The notes: generated by a model not told the origin, from the letters alone. A stretch of 64,000 bases of DNA from Sphaerisporangium flaviroseum (GCF_039537005.1 NZ_BAAAZR010000006.1:62001-126000), one strand, 5' to 3'; positions 24,975-33,710 are shown, counted from the first letter of the stretch. Translations and numbers: made by a program.

Positions 24975-25583
24975 ATGGCAGGGGTAGTGAGACCTTTGGC
25001 GACACCGTCCGTCGGAGGGTGGGGGCCGACGCCTCACCCTCAGCTTCGAGTGACCAACCATGATCGCGACCAGGTGGTGGAGCACGTCACCGCCGCCTAT
25101 GCCGAAGGCCGGCTCGACAAGGGGGAGTTCGACGAGCGGCTTCACCTCGCGATGACGGCGCGCACCCATGCCGACTTCGTGCCGATCATGCGCGACCTGT
25201 ACCCCGTGCGGCCGATGCCGCACCTGCACCAACCGCTACCAGCACGGGAAACGCGCTACGCAGGACCGGTGACGGGTTCCGACCGCGTCGCCGCCGCCGC
25301 CGCTCACCTGCTTCCGCTCTGCGGCCTGTCCTTCATCGGCCCCTTGATCATGCTGCTGACCGCGGGAAAGAACTCGCCCTACGTCCGTCACCATGCGGTG
25401 GAGTCGCTCAACTTCCACCTGACAGTGCTCGGCGCGACCATGCTGCTGCCGTTCACCATCATCGGGATCATCCTCATCCCGTTCATCTGGATAGCGGCGT
25501 TCGTCCTCGGTGTCGTCGCCACGGTCGCCGTGGTCGGTGACACCCACTTCCGCTACCCGCTGACCGTCCGCCTCATCAAGTAA
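24975..25583 (+). CDS. DUF1707 (SHOCT-like) plus DUF4870 membrane protein
   Basis: The protein is 202 residues. Residues about 25-70 form a DUF1707 domain: LRVTNHDRDQVVEHVTAAYA, then EGRLDKGEFDERLHLAMTAR. Residues about 95-195 form a DUF4870/Tic20-like membrane domain with three helices, marked by HLLPLCGLSFIGPLIMLLT and SPYVRHHAVESLNFHLTV. The fusion is common in actinobacteria, where DUF1707 is thought to mediate membrane-proximal protein contacts. The start may be the GTG at 24963 or the ATG at 24975. Confidence 0.88.
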   Translation: MAGVVRPLATPSVGGWGPTPHPQLRVTNHDRDQVVEHVTAAYAEGRLDKGEFDERLHLAMTARTHADFVPIMRDLYPVRPMPHLHQPLPARETRYAGPVTGSDRVAAAAAHLLPLCGLSFIGPLIMLLTAGKNSPYVRHHAVESLNFHLTVLGATMLLPFTIIGIILIPFIWIAAFVLGVVATVAVVGDTHFRYPLTVRLIK

Positions 25584-25677
25584 CCCACCTCTCGACCGCC
25601 GAGACCGTCCGTCTGACCTGTGGCCCAGGTCTGGAGTGCCGCCGGACGGGCCGGCGGCTCCTCCGGGCAGACGGTCG

Positions 25678-26406
25678 CTACTTGGCGAAGACGTCGTACT
25701 TCACGGTCATGGCGCCGGTGCTCAGGCTTCCGATGGCGTTGAAGGCGGCGCGTGACAGGTCCAGGCAGCGACCCGCGATGAAGGGTCCGCGGTCGTTGAT
25801 GCGGACGGTCACGACTCTGCCGTTGCGAGGATTGGTCACCCGCACTTTGCTCCCCATGGGGAGCGTCTTGTGAGCCGCCGTCATCGCGTTCGGGTCGAAC
25901 CGCTCACCGTTGGCCGTCATCTGGCCCTCGTCGTAGAACGACGCTCCGCACCGGCCTGAGGAGATGACCTTCCGCTGGGTGCTGCGCTTCTTCTCGGCCT
26001 TCTTCGGCTCAGACGGCTTCTCAGGCGCGGTCGCAGCCGCGGTCGCCGCCTCTTTCTCGGGGGACCGCTTGGCGTCGGCGGCTTTCGTTTCCCGTACGGG
26101 GGCGGGCGCGGAGGGAGGGGCCGAAAGTCGGGGAGCGGCCGAACCGAAGCGGTTCGCAGTGTTGATCGCGTCGTTCGTCGTGCGGGCCGTGAAAGGGCTG
26201 GGGATCGTACGGCTCGCCGCGCTGAGGGCGGCACCCGCGGTGACGGGCGGGGGCTCATCGCCGGCCGTCATCGCCCAGGCCCCCGCCGACGAGGCCGCCA
26301 CCACGGCGGTCACGACGACGGCGGAGGTCCAGTGCCGCTTGGCGGCCGGGAGTACACGGGGAAGAACCTTCTGGTGCCAACGGCTGGGGGAGGCGTGCAG
26401 GCCCAA
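25678..26406 (-). CDS. RlpA-like double-psi beta-barrel secreted protein
   Basis: The protein has 242 residues. An N-terminal signal or anchor helix (TSAVVVTAVVAASSAGAWAM) is followed by a Pro/Ala/Lys-rich linker and a C-terminal RlpA barrel (about 150-242): GRCGASFYDEGQMTANGERF, TAAHKTLPMGSKVRVTN, and VRINDRGPFIAGRCLDLSRA with the catalytic-type Asp. Such domains cleave or bind peptidoglycan lacking stem peptides. The only start that keeps the signal is a TTG at 26406, with no ribosome site and an in-frame stop just upstream at 26413, so the 5' end needs a check. A repeat-rich promoter region lies upstream. Confidence 0.83.
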   Translation of the reverse strand: MGLHASPSRWHQKVLPRVLPAAKRHWTSAVVVTAVVAASSAGAWAMTAGDEPPPVTAGAALSAASRTIPSPFTARTTNDAINTANRFGSAAPRLSAPPSAPAPVRETKAADAKRSPEKEAATAAATAPEKPSEPKKAEKKRSTQRKVISSGRCGASFYDEGQMTANGERFDPNAMTAAHKTLPMGSKVRVTNPRNGRVVTVRINDRGPFIAGRCLDLSRAAFNAIGSLSTGAMTVKYDVFAK

Positions 26407-26561
26407 GGGGAATCACGGTCCTAGATAGGCGGCAAGGACACAGGACGGCTCGCACGGGGAAGCGAGGGCGGCACCGGGGAGTGCCGACCGACCGTCCCAA
26501 TTACGCAGTAGGAATAAAACGCCCACTTCGCAATGTCCAGCACGATAACGGACAAATAGGG

Positions 26562-26601
26562 AGCAAAGTGAGCAAAGTGCACGCAAAGTGACTTAAGTCA
26601 C
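26562..26601 (-). promoter_or_regulatory. Direct repeats and a 14-bp palindrome upstream of the rlpA-like gene
   Basis: GCAAAGTG occurs three times (26563, 26572, 26583), and the last copy runs into the perfect palindrome GTGACTTAAGTCAC (26588-26601). The cluster is about 160-195 bases before the rlpA-like gene. It looks like a multi-site regulator target; the regulator is unknown. Confidence 0.5.
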
Positions 26602-26774
26602 ACTCAAGGTGATCGCCCAAGACGGCGGCCGGAACGTTCGCAGGGCGGTCGACGAGGCGCGCCCATAGCCCTCGATGACGCCACGCCTCTAGGCGGGACC
26701 CCGTTGGTAAGGCATTCTCAACTTGCGGTCAGGCAGATGCCGATCACCGTCCGTGGCCTGGCGAGGTGGCTGAT

Positions 26775-26945
26775 ATGCGGGGCAGGTTCGCCCGTCACGG
26801 CCTGTTGGCCGGGCTCTCCGCCGTTCTCGCCGTGGCCGCGGGAGCGTTGACGAACATCGCCACTTCGGGATGGAGCCGGCCGGTCGGCATTGGCCTTGTG
26901 GTGTTGACAGGCGACTACTTCGGCCGTGGATGCGGCGGTCAGTAG
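26775..26945 (+). CDS. Small membrane peptide or truncated N-terminus (56 residues)
   Basis: The ATG at 26775 has GAGGTGG six bases upstream and the frame runs 56 codons to TAG. The product has a basic start (MRGRFARHG) and one hydrophobic helix (LLAGLSAVLAVAAGALTNIA), then GWSRPVGIGLVVL. This reads like the first helix pair of a larger actinobacterial membrane protein that ends early. Its last seven bases overlap the end of the DNA ligase gene on the other strand. It could be a genuine small protein or a remnant cut off by a rearrangement. Confidence 0.4.
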   Translation: MRGRFARHGLLAGLSAVLAVAAGALTNIATSGWSRPVGIGLVVLTGDYFGRGCGGQ

Positions 26946-28477
26946 AGGAGGTCGCGGACCGAGGCGACGGTGTCGGCGTCCTCGGCGCGCTTGTCCGGGC
27001 GATAGCGCAGCACGCGGGCGAACCTCAATGCCATGCCGCCCGGGTAGCGCGGTGAACGCTGGACCCCGTCGAAGGCGACCTCGACCACCAGTTCGGGCCG
27101 TACCTTGACGACCCACTCGTCGCTCGGCCCGTCCGCCAGTGCGAGGAACCTCTCGGTCTGCCAGGTAAGTAGCTCGTCGGTGAGGCCCTTGAACGTCTTG
27201 CCGAGCATCACGAAGTCGCCCGACTCCGGGTCGCGCGCGCCCAGATGCAGGTTCGAGAGCTTGCCCTGGCGCCGCCCGTGCCCCCACTCGGCGGCGAGCA
27301 CGACGAGATCGAGGGTGTGACGGGGCTTGACCTTGATCCAGCCCGCGCCGCGCCTTCCCGCCGCGTACGGCGTGGCGGGTGACTTCATCACCACGCCTTC
27401 GTGCCCCCGCCGGAGGACGTCGGCGAAGAACGTCATGCCTTCCTCGGGGTCGGCGGTGACCAGGCGCGGGGTCAGCAACTCGGCGGGCACGGCCGCCACC
27501 AGCGCCGCGTGACGCTCGCTGTCGGGCAGGTCGAGCAGGTCCACACCGCCCACGCGCAGCGCGTCGAAGAAGAACACGCTCAGCGGTGTCGTCTCCCGCA
27601 GCCGCGAAATATCGATCTTGCTCGCCACCCGTCCGGCGGTGACCTGGAACGGCTCGGGACGGCCGTCCGGCCGGAGTGCGATCACCTCTCCGTCGAGCAC
27701 GATGTCGTCGGCGCTCAGCCCGAGCACGGCCTCGACCAGCTCGGGGACCTGGGCCGTGATGTCGTCGAGGGTCCGGGTGAACACGCTGACCGAGGAGCCG
27801 GAGCGGTGGGCCTGCACGCGCACCCCGTCGAGCTTCCACTCCAGGGCGACGGCGCCGCCGCCCAGCTTCTCCAGGGCCGCCGTGACGTTCGGAGCGCTCT
27901 GGGCCAGCATGGGAGAGACGGGCTGCCCGACTTCGAGGTGGAACGCCCGCAGAGCCTCCACGCCGCCGGTCAGGGCCGCGGCGCCCACCGCGGGCAGCCA
28001 GCCCCGCAGGGTGAGGGCACGCCGCACCTCGGCCGCGGGCGTCGCCGCCGCCTTGGCGACAGCCTCGATCATCACTCCGTTCAGGGCGCCCTGCCGTAGC
28101 TCGCCTCCCAGCAGGCGGAGGAGGAAGGACTGCTCCTGGCGGGTCACCGAGCGGAACAGCTCGTACACCAGGTCTTTTCTGGCGGCCTGGGAACCGGGCC
28201 CGGTCTGGGCCTTGATGCGGGTGAGCAGATCGTCGACCTGGCTGAGGCTGGCGCTGGCTATCTGGCGAGGCTCGGGGAGATCCTGGAGAGTACGCCAGCC
28301 CACGCCGATCTGGCGCTGGGGAAGCTCACCCGAGAGGTACGCCACGGCGATCTCGGCCTCTGCCGGCTCGACCCTGCTCAGCAACTCGGCGAGGTGCCGG
28401 ATCTTGGCGAGGCGGGCCGAGTCCGCCGCGACGGCGGCCGAGGTACGGGCGAGGTCGATGAGCAACACAGCTCTCAT
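26939..28477 (-). CDS. ATP-dependent DNA ligase (LigB-like)
   Basis: The 512-residue ligase has an N-terminal DNA-binding domain (about 1-190), a nucleotidyltransferase domain with the adenylated lysine in EWKLDGVRVQ (Lys215), and an OB fold to the C-terminus. Motif III lies in LFFDALRVGGVDLLDLP (written VFFFDALRV in the protein), motif IV in EGVVMKSP and motif V in GWIKVKPRHTLDLVV. Its length and domain order match mycobacterial LigB. It seals nicks with ATP and is distinct from the essential NAD-dependent ligase. It stands alone, with tandem repeats upstream. Confidence 0.92.
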   Translation of the reverse strand: MRAVLLIDLARTSAAVAADSARLAKIRHLAELLSRVEPAEAEIAVAYLSGELPQRQIGVGWRTLQDLPEPRQIASASLSQVDDLLTRIKAQTGPGSQAARKDLVYELFRSVTRQEQSFLLRLLGGELRQGALNGVMIEAVAKAAATPAAEVRRALTLRGWLPAVGAAALTGGVEALRAFHLEVGQPVSPMLAQSAPNVTAALEKLGGGAVALEWKLDGVRVQAHRSGSSVSVFTRTLDDITAQVPELVEAVLGLSADDIVLDGEVIALRPDGRPEPFQVTAGRVASKIDISRLRETTPLSVFFFDALRVGGVDLLDLPDSERHAALVAAVPAELLTPRLVTADPEEGMTFFADVLRRGHEGVVMKSPATPYAAGRRGAGWIKVKPRHTLDLVVLAAEWGHGRRQGKLSNLHLGARDPESGDFVMLGKTFKGLTDELLTWQTERFLALADGPSDEWVVKVRPELVVEVAFDGVQRSPRYPGGMALRFARVLRYRPDKRAEDADTVASVRDLLY

Positions 28478-28540
28478 CGTGCCAGTTCAGCGCCGGGCGC
28501 GCTGCCGCAGGTCGCGATATGGGTGAGATGGGGGACGAAC

Positions 28541-28698
28541 GCCCGGTATCAGGCCACAACGGACACGTGGCGGCGGATGTGCGACCAAGGGTGGTCGTGG
28601 CGCCACCTGCCCGGTATCTCGGTCACGTCGGACATGTGGCGGCGGATGTGCGACCAAGGGTGGTCGTGGCCCCAGCAGTCGTGGGGCCACGGGCTGCC
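28541..28698. repeat. 69-bp tandem repeat with nested hairpins
   Basis: GCCCGGTATC occurs at 28541 and 28610, and GGACA(C/T)GTGGCGGCGGAT at 28561 and 28630, a period of exactly 69. Each full unit holds CGACCA-AGGG-TGGTCG, a 6-bp hairpin. The first unit adds the palindrome GTGGCGCCAC; the second ends in CGTGGCCCC paired with GGGGCCACG. The array fills the spacer between the FKBP gene end and the ligase gene start and may also terminate FKBP transcription. Confidence 0.85.
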
Positions 28699-28716
28699 CG
28701 GTCAGCGGATCTGGGA

Positions 28717-29091
28717 TCAGCTCAGGCCGAGGAGGTCGACCACGAAGATCAACGTCTCGCCCGGCTTGATGGCGTTGCCGGCGCCACGGTTGCCGTAACC
28801 GAGGTGGGGCGGGATCGTGAGCCGGCGACGGCCGCCGACCCGCATCCCCGCGACGCCCTGGTCCCAGCCCGCGATGACGCGACCGGCACCCAGCGGGAAC
28901 TGGAAGGAGTCACCGCGGTTCCACGACGCGTCGAACTCCTCACCGGTGGAGAACGCCACGCCGACGTAGTGCACGTTCACCATGTGCCCCGGCTTGGCCT
29001 CCTCGCCGTCCCCAACGGTGATGTCTACGATCTCGAGATCCGCCGGCGCGTCGCCCTCCGGAAAGTCGATCTCGGGCTTCTCGAGTGCCAC
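28717..29091 (-). CDS. FKBP-type peptidyl-prolyl cis-trans isomerase
   Basis: The 124-residue, single-domain FKBP catalyses proline isomerisation during folding. The conserved pocket is visible: VNVHYVGVAFSTGEEFDAS, FPLGAGRVIAGWDQGVAGMR (Val-Ile-Trp floor), and RRLTIPPHLGYGNRGAGNAI with the Tyr of the active site, ending LIFVVDLLGL. There is no signal peptide, so it is cytoplasmic. The start is a GTG at 29091 with AAGGAG seven bases upstream. Confidence 0.95.
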   Translation of the reverse strand: MALEKPEIDFPEGDAPADLEIVDITVGDGEEAKPGHMVNVHYVGVAFSTGEEFDASWNRGDSFQFPLGAGRVIAGWDQGVAGMRVGGRRRLTIPPHLGYGNRGAGNAIKPGETLIFVVDLLGLS

Positions 29092-29289
29092 GTGTGCTCC
29101 TTGATTGGAATGCGCATCCCTGCGTGGGATGGGATGTGCCCTGAACTGGGTATCAGCCGCTCTCCGGCCGACCGAACGACTCTACGGGGTCTGGGCGACG
29201 AGCGGGCGGCGAGGGCGCATTATGTGATCTCTCCAACAAGCGTGTGCTGGTAGACGCCCTCGTACCCCTCTGCCCGTCACGCCCTGCTC

Positions 29290-29451
29290 TGTGCCGTCCC
29301 ACCCCATGGTGTCCACCCACCAATGGGTGTCCACCCGCCAATCGGTGTCCACCCACGTAAAGGTGTCCTCCCACCCCATGGTGTCCACCCGCCAATCGGT
29401 GTCCACCCACGTAAGGGTGTCCTCCCACCCTGGGATGTCCACCCACACCAT
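29290..29451. repeat. 18-bp minisatellite, eight to nine units
   Basis: Units beginning GGTGTCC(A/T)CCC start every 18 bases from 29308 to 29434, with a degenerate unit before them. The last seven bases of the units cycle in a higher-order pattern of three units. Because 18 is a multiple of three, several frames stay open; on the minus strand one frame from 29451 reads as W-x-V-D-T-x hexapeptides. The 500-base spacer between the FKBP and GSP17M genes otherwise shows no clear gene. Confidence 0.9.
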
Positions 29452-29594
29452 CGGTATCCCTGGAGGCCCATGGCGACGTCGTCGGTTCGCGGCTGCCGAG
29501 CCGACTGAACGGCCGGGGAACCGGTGTCGCGGCGTCCTCCGCAGGGAGGCGAGGTCAGGTATCCGCGATCACCGGTGAGCCCGGCATGAGCTGA

Positions 29595-31679
29595 TCACGG
29601 CTTCGGAGGCGTGTCCTCACTGTCGGCGGCAGGACCGGGGTCGGTGCCAGGACCGGAGTCGACAGCCGGACCGGGATCGGTGGCCGGACCGGAGTCGGTG
29701 ACAGGACCGGGGTCGGTGGACTCGGCTGCCGATGGTTGCGAGGTGACCGTCTTCGGCTTGGTGGTCCGGGTCGTGGTACGCCTCGTCCGAGCGGGCTTCG
29801 CCGCTGCCGGGGTGCTGGACGTGTCCGCGCCGGCCGCCGGCTCGGCGGGGTCCACGGCCGTAGACGCCGACGTGGCCGGCTCGTACGCGGTGGGCTCGGC
29901 GACCGCAGCGGACGCGTCGGTCGAGGAGCCGGCCGTGGACAGGGGAGGGACGGAGTCCGAGGTCGCGGGCTCGGGCACGATCGCGGAACCGGACGCGGTG
30001 TCCGATGCCGGAGGCTTGGCCTTGGTGGTCCGGCGCCTGGGAGGAGCCGCCTTCGGCGTGACGTCGGCGGACGGGTCGCCGGTCGTGGTCTTCGCCTTGG
30101 CGGTCCGGCTCGAGCGGGCCGACCTCGTGGGCTTGGCGTCAGCTGAGGTGCCAACCGGCTCGGAGGTCACCGCCTCGCTGCCGAGCGGCGTGGACGTGGA
30201 CGACCCGGTGATGTCGGGCTCGGATGTGCCGGGTCCGGCGTCGGGCTGGGATGCGGCGGGTCCGGCGACGGGGGAGTCGGACATGATGCGTTCGGGCGCG
30301 GGGACCGCCGTGGCAGCGCGTACGGAGGACATGGGGATGGCGACGGTCGCCTCCTCCATGGCCTCGGCGCGCGTGGCGGCCCGCCTCACCGTGCTGGAGC
30401 GCTTGGTGCTGCGTCCAACGCTGGTCCGGCTGGTGTCGGCCGAGCCGGAGCCTGAACCGCTGGCCTCGGATGTGCCGGTGCTCGCCCTGTCGGCGTCGGA
30501 CACGGCGTCGGGGTCGGGTGCGGCGACGAAAATGGTGTCGGCATCGGCCCCGGCGGAGGAACCGGCCCCGGCGGAGGAACCGGGGCCTGCGGAGGAACCG
30601 GGACCGGCGGCGGAACCGGGGCCGTCCGAGACCGGCTCGGCATCGGCGGATGTGCGGCCTGCCGGGTCGGTGCTGACGGGGGCAGGGCCCACTGGTTCGG
30701 TACCGGCCTGCTTCGGCTCAGCCTGTGAGGAGGTCGCGCCGGTGGCCTTGAAGGTGGTGGCACTGGCACTGGCACCGGGGGACGGAGATGATGCCGGGCC
30801 GGAGCCGGAGGGCGGAGCGGTGCCGGTCTCGGCGGACGTGGAGGGAGCGTCGGTGCCGGTGGACGTGGAAGCGCCGGTGGGGCCGGTGGATGGGGAGGGG
30901 GTGTCGGTGTCGGTCGACGTGGAAGCGCCGGTGGTGCCGGTGGACGTGGAAGTGCCGCTGGGGCCGGTGGACGTGGAAGCGCCGGTGGGGCCGGTCGATG
31001 GGGAGGGGGTGTCGGTGCCGGTCGACGTGGAAGTGCCCCCGCTGGATGCGGATGGGGTGGCGCTTTCGGTGGATGGGGTGTCGGCGCTGTCCGGGGTCGA
31101 GGGTGGGGTACTGGGAGAGGGGTGGTGGGGGAGGGTCGCGTTCGGGGTCGGGAGCGGGCCGCTGGACGGAGGACGCGCGACCACGACGGTGTCGGCGGGG
31201 CGGTTGCCGCCTTCGAGCACGGCGAGCGCTTCGTCCAGCGCGGACGCCGGTACGAGCACGTCGTACCGGCCGGCGACGATCAGGCTGCGCGAGGTGAAGT
31301 CCCGCGTACCGCCCTTGAACGCGTGGCTGACGAACCCGAAAGCGGCGCCCATCACGGCGCCCCACAGCAAGGCCCACACGACGAGCGCGAAGAAGGAGGC
31401 GGTGGTCGTAGTGAACAGCCCGAGGAACAGGCCCACGACCAGTCCGAAGACGGCACCGCTGATGGCGCCCGAGAGGGCCGCCCGCGCGTTGGTCAGCCGT
31501 CCGGTGACCGTCTCCTCCATGCGCAGGTCGCTGCCGACGATGGCGACGTTGTGGACGGGATATCCGGAGTCCGAGAGGGTGTCCACGGCGCGCTGCGCGG
31601 CCGGGTAATTGTCATAGCTGACCAGGAGCCGTCTGTCGACGGCGGGAGGTGGGGTCAGCCCGGGTGACGAACCAATCAT
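29595..31679 (-). CDS. GSP17M/YflT-like domain protein with two membrane helices and a long Ser/Thr/Pro tail
   Basis: The protein has 694 residues. Residues about 15-65 match the general stress protein 17M domain (RRLLVSYDNYPAAQRAVDTL, VAIVGSDLRMEETV). Two hydrophobic segments at about 68-125 (ISGAVFGLVVGLFLGLFT and FFALVVWALLWGAVMGAAFG) follow, with glycine-zipper spacing. From about 170 on, the chain is low complexity: Ser/Thr/Gly/Pro repeats such as TSTGTDTPSPSTGPTG, then Lys/Arg/Thr-rich blocks and a DPGP tail. The tail is far longer than in relatives that stop after the membrane part. Opposite-strand frames here are also open because of the composition. Confidence 0.8.
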   Translation of the reverse strand: MIGSSPGLTPPPAVDRRLLVSYDNYPAAQRAVDTLSDSGYPVHNVAIVGSDLRMEETVTGRLTNARAALSGAISGAVFGLVVGLFLGLFTTTTASFFALVVWALLWGAVMGAAFGFVSHAFKGGTRDFTSRSLIVAGRYDVLVPASALDEALAVLEGGNRPADTVVVARPPSSGPLPTPNATLPHHPSPSTPPSTPDSADTPSTESATPSASSGGTSTSTGTDTPSPSTGPTGASTSTGPSGTSTSTGTTGASTSTDTDTPSPSTGPTGASTSTGTDAPSTSAETGTAPPSGSGPASSPSPGASASATTFKATGATSSQAEPKQAGTEPVGPAPVSTDPAGRTSADAEPVSDGPGSAAGPGSSAGPGSSAGAGSSAGADADTIFVAAPDPDAVSDADRASTGTSEASGSGSGSADTSRTSVGRSTKRSSTVRRAATRAEAMEEATVAIPMSSVRAATAVPAPERIMSDSPVAGPAASQPDAGPGTSEPDITGSSTSTPLGSEAVTSEPVGTSADAKPTRSARSSRTAKAKTTTGDPSADVTPKAAPPRRRTTKAKPPASDTASGSAIVPEPATSDSVPPLSTAGSSTDASAAVAEPTAYEPATSASTAVDPAEPAAGADTSSTPAAAKPARTRRTTTRTTKPKTVTSQPSAAESTDPGPVTDSGPATDPGPAVDSGPGTDPGPAADSEDTPPKP

Positions 31680-32270
31680 GGGGGGATTCCGCCTCCGCGG
31701 TTAGGGGGGTTACCTGAGGTTCCGGCCTACCCGGCATAGGCGAGTTGTCACGCAGCAGTGTTCGCGGTGACGTGCCTTCCGGGCGGCTCGATGAGCCCCG
31801 GGTGTTGATGAGGTTATGAGCTTCGATGCAGCGACGAGCTCGTGTCCAGTTGGAACGGGCTCTTGCCTGATGAGTTCTTACCAGTTTTGTGTTAGTAGCG
31901 TGATTTCGGATGAGTTCTGGGACTGTGGGCGGTAGCGAGCCATTGTGTAAGGCATGCGCACCCGAGGCCCTCAGAAGCCGCCGCGAAGGTCAACAGGCCA
32001 CCCGCCGTACGCCGGCGCCGCCCTCGCCGTACCCCACCTCACCGCATCGGCGCCGACTACAACGACACCACGGCGACGAACAAGGAAGGCGCGCCCGCGG
32101 CCGACGGCCGACCGCCTGGGAACCGTGACCCGCGATCGGCGACCCCTGACCAGGGGCCGTGATGGCGCCTGGGCGGGCCGTCGTGTCCGACCGGAGGGAG
32201 GCCGGGGTGAGGCGGCGGTATAGGTGTGGGTGTCGCCGGGTGTCGGTGGGCCGGGTGTGGGTGGGGGGTG
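31680..32270. other. 590-base spacer without a supported gene
   Basis: The region between the GSP17M-type gene start and the guaB1 stop has moderately AT-rich stretches near 31730-31930 (GATGAGTTCT occurs at 31868 and 31910) and then GC-rich sequence. Short open frames on the plus strand (from 31910 and 31954) lack ribosome sites and show Pro/Arg/Thr-rich text without domain features. I see no RNA gene. Confidence 0.5.
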
Positions 32271-33710
32271 TTACCAGCTTTGGTGTAGGGGGAGGCCTTC
32301 TGAGTAGCCGGAGGAGCTTTGGATGCCGATGACGGCCTTTTCGTGGAACTCCTCGAGTGTGGTGGCGCCCGCGTACGTGAGGGACGATCGCAGGCCGGCG
32401 ACGATCGCGTCGATCTGATCCTCGACGCTCGGCCTGACGGGGTCGAGGTACATCCGCGAGGTCGAGATCCCTTCCTCGAACAGCGCCTTGCGTGCTCTGT
32501 CGAAGGGAGTGTCCTCGGCGGTGCGGAGTCGTACGGCCCGTGCGGAGGCCATGCCGAAGTTCTCCTTGTACAGGCGCCCGTTGGCGTCGGTGTGCGCGTC
32601 CCCAGGCGACTCGTACGTGCCCGCGAACCAGGATCCGATCATCACGTTGGAGGCGCCGGCCGCGAGCGCCAGGGCGACGTCGCGGGGGTGGCGTACCCCG
32701 CCGTCGGCCCACACGTGCCGGCCCAGCCTGTGAGCTTCGGCGGCGCATTCGAGGACGGCGGAGAACTGCGGCCGGCCGACCCCGGTCATCATCCTGGTGG
32801 TGCACATGGCGCCGGGCCCGACCCCCACCTTGACGATGTCGGCGCCCGCCTCGACGAGGTCCCGTACGCCGGCGGCGGTCACGACGTTCCCCCCCGCCAC
32901 GGGCACGCCCGGGTCCAGGGCCCGTACGGCCGAAAGGACGGAGAGCATCTTCTCCTGGTGGCCGTGCGCGGTGTCGACGACGAGGCAGTCGACCCCGGCT
33001 TCCAGCAGTTCCTTGGCCTTGGCCACGACGTCGCCGTTGATGCCGACGGCGGCGGCGATGCGAAGGCGTCCCTGGGCGTCGACCGCGGGGTCGTACAGCG
33101 TGGCGCGGAGCGCGCCCGTGCGGGTGAGGACGCCGACCAGCCGTCCTTCCTCGTCCACGACGGGGGCGAGCCGGTGCCGCCCGCTGTGCAGCATCTCGAA
33201 GGCCGCGCGCGGGTCCGTGCCGGCGGGGATGGTCATCGGCGACACCGACATCACCTGAGAGAGCTGGGTGAACATGTCGACCCCATGGCAGTCGGCGTCG
33301 GTGACGACGCCGATCGGCCGGTTCTCCCAGTCGACCACGATGACGGCGCCGTGCGCCCGCTTGGGCAGGAGGTTCAGCGCCTCGCCGACGGTTTCGTGGG
33401 CCGTGAGGGTGATGGGCGTGTCGTGGACCAGGTCCCGCTTCTTCACCCAGTCGATCACGTCGGCGACGACGTCCATGGGGATGTCCTGCGGGATGACGGT
33501 GATCCCGCCGCGCCTGGCGATGGTCTCGGCCATACGACGGCCGGCCACCGCGGTCATGTTCGCGACGACGATGGGAATCGTGGTGCCGGTGCCGTCACCG
33601 CTGGACAGGTCTACGGCGAGCCGTGAGCCGACGGCCGACCGCGAGGGAACCATGAACACGTCGCTGTAGGTCAGGTCGTAGATCGGGGCCTGATCGTTGA
33701 GATATCGCAC
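32271..33710 (-). CDS. guaB1: GuaB1-family IMP dehydrogenase-related protein (probable GMP reductase)
   Basis: The 479-residue protein has an IMPDH-type TIM barrel split by two CBS domains (about 95-205). The catalytic loop GPGAMCTTRMMTGVGRPQ holds Cys303, and the phosphate-binding segment is ADGGVRHPRDVALALAAGAS. The family is separate from true GuaB, and mycobacterial GuaB1 has been shown to act as a GMP reductase (GMP to IMP with NADPH), with CBS domains sensing purine nucleotides. The start is a GTG at 33710 without a clear ribosome site. It stands alone. Confidence 0.92.
   Translation of the reverse strand: MRYLNDQAPIYDLTYSDVFMVPSRSAVGSRLAVDLSSGDGTGTTIPIVVANMTAVAGRRMAETIARRGGITVIPQDIPMDVVADVIDWVKKRDLVHDTPITLTAHETVGEALNLLPKRAHGAVIVVDWENRPIGVVTDADCHGVDMFTQLSQVMSVSPMTIPAGTDPRAAFEMLHSGRHRLAPVVDEEGRLVGVLTRTGALRATLYDPAVDAQGRLRIAAAVGINGDVVAKAKELLEAGVDCLVVDTAHGHQEKMLSVLSAVRALDPGVPVAGGNVVTAAGVRDLVEAGADIVKVGVGPGAMCTTRMMTGVGRPQFSAVLECAAEAHRLGRHVWADGGVRHPRDVALALAAGASNVMIGSWFAGTYESPGDAHTDANGRLYKENFGMASARAVRLRTAEDTPFDRARKALFEEGISTSRMYLDPVRPSVEDQIDAIVAGLRSSLTYAGATTLEEFHEKAVIGIQSSSGYSEGLPLHQSW

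Noticed and set aside
26407..26774. c-di-AMP (ydaO-type) riboswitch before the rlpA-like gene, as known for some cell-wall hydrolases
   Set aside because: I could not find the conserved core on the minus strand; only direct repeats and a palindrome are visible.
29290..29451. CRISPR array
   Set aside because: The units are 18 bp head-to-tail without unique spacers, and there are no cas genes.
29611..31608. Plus-strand frame of 665 codons opposite the GSP17M-type gene
   Set aside because: It is low complexity throughout, whereas the minus strand starts with a recognisable domain and membrane helices.
31910..32223. Short plus-strand frames in the spacer before guaB1
   Set aside because: No ribosome site, no domain features, and Pro/Arg/Thr-rich composition typical of chance frames.
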